The notes under the pieces are model-generated. The model saw nothing but the letters and a program-made list of their open reading frames with translations, did no database searches and had not been told where the DNA came from. Below, piece by piece: positions 63,772-64,000 of a stretch of 64,000 nucleotides of DNA. The position numbers and the translations under genes were made by a program. Origin of the DNA: an uncultured Gemmatimonadota bacterium (GTDB lineage: Bacteria; Gemmatimonadota; Gemmatimonadetes; Gemmatimonadales; Gemmatimonadaceae); contig CAIRYG010000007.1 in assembly GCA_903882745.1 (NCBI GenBank), positions 1 to 64,000 of the forward strand, written 5' to 3'. The first letter of the stretch is position 1, and every line of letters begins with the position of its first letter.

Positions 63772-63825
63772 AGGCATACTCTGAGTACTTCTCCCTCTGT
63801 CAGTTCTGCCCCGGAGCTCTCCCCC

Positions 63826-64000
63826 GTGCGGCTTATTCCGAAAGACGAAGGATTTTTCGAACTGTTTGACGGCCTCGCGGTTCTCATGACGCGTTCGGCT
63901 ACCCTCCTGAATCAACTCTTCACGGATCCGGGGCAGCTCGATCGATACGTGGTGCAGATCAAAGAAATCGAGCACCAGGCCGACGACATCACGCACGAAA
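63826..64000 (+). CDS. DUF47/PhoU-like phosphate transport regulator (3' partial)
   Basis: The N-terminal 58 residues read MRLIPKDEGFFELFDGLAVL, then TRSATLLNQLF and QIKEIEHQADDITHE, the usual opening of DUF47 (YkaA-type) proteins, which have a PhoU-like helical fold and usually sit before a PiT-type phosphate transporter. GTG 63826 has a GGAG site 10 bases upstream. The frame runs off the right edge. The transporter gene would be expected just beyond. Confidence 0.8.
   Translation, partial: MRLIPKDEGFFELFDGLAVLMTRSATLLNQLFTDPGQLDRYVVQIKEIEHQADDITHE

Larger units (their letters stand above)
63455..63825. other. 371-base intergenic region between divergent dnaK and the DUF47 gene
   Basis: This gap holds, from the dnaK side, an untranslated leader, a TATATA box reading CCCTATATA on the minus strand (63566-63574) that resembles both a housekeeping -10 and a heat-shock -10, the G-rich repeat (63612-63693), and a candidate Bacteroidetes-type promoter (63740-63771) for the right-hand gene. 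I see no CIRCE inverted repeat and no convincing -35 for dnaK. No coding frame with normal composition is present. Confidence 0.7.

Overview
The window looks like a chromosomal segment of a Gemmatimonadota bacterium, probably close to Gemmatimonas. This is inferred from high GC, dense gene packing with frequent 4-base ATGA/GTGA overlaps, a Sec-type (clade II) nitrous oxide reductase with an NsrR-like regulator, a crtI-crtB-cruF carotenoid cluster, several secreted M28/M14 metallopeptidases with Gly/Ala-rich inserts, and a ubiE-ubiD-ubiA-ubiX cluster of the kind used for menaquinone. I see no phage, insertion sequence, CRISPR array or integron.

Layout. 1-7.6 kb (+): C-terminal tail of an unknown protein, guaB, a 224-base intergenic region with a 13-base tandem repeat and nested inverted repeats, an APC permease, a DHH/DHHA1 phosphoesterase, an Mrp-type Fe-S carrier and a secreted M28 peptidase. 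7.7-11.0 kb (-): an ECF sigma factor, its zinc-type anti-sigma factor and two envelope proteins in one operon. 11.0-15.3 kb (+): ubiE, ubiD, ubiA, ubiX and a YfcE-like phosphoesterase. 15.4-21.9 kb: an M28 and a giant M14 peptidase (+) facing a second M14 peptidase (-). 22.0-28.9 kb (-): acyl-CoA ligase-like protein, trans-sulfuration enzyme, M48 peptidase, purD, mutM and a short UvrC-like nuclease. 29.0-34.0 kb: glmM-glmS (+), a small membrane protein (-), dtd and maf (+).

34.0-41.0 kb is the main accessory block: an Rrf2/NsrR-type regulator (-) divergent from nosZ, an in-frame NosB-NosL fusion, nosD, nosF, nosY and a type-1 copper lipoprotein. A candidate promoter in front of nosZ is overlapped by a good match to the NsrR consensus. 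The block is complete for N2O reduction apart from nosR, which clade II systems usually lack, and the window has no nitrite or NO reductase. The likely picture is a stand-alone N2O sink whose electrons may come through the copper protein.

41.0-45.9 kb (-): trpE, an FHA-GAF-cyclase protein, a KDO-kinase-like protein and a GT9 glycosyltransferase. 45.9-50.4 kb (+): an outer-membrane protein, a PilB/GspE ATPase and a Nudix hydrolase. 50.4-63.5 kb (-): prfC, engB, clpX, clpP, tig, cruF, crtB, crtI, a tRNA-Leu(UAG), a DegP-type protease and dnaK, that is, protein quality control wrapped around a carotenoid operon. A 371-base intergenic region with a G-rich repeat separates dnaK from the start of a DUF47/PhoU-like gene that runs off the right edge.

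Several starts were moved inward from the longest open frame because signal peptides, conserved N-termini or stop-start overlaps demanded it; these choices are stated in each entry. All functional calls rest on reading motifs by eye, with no database search.
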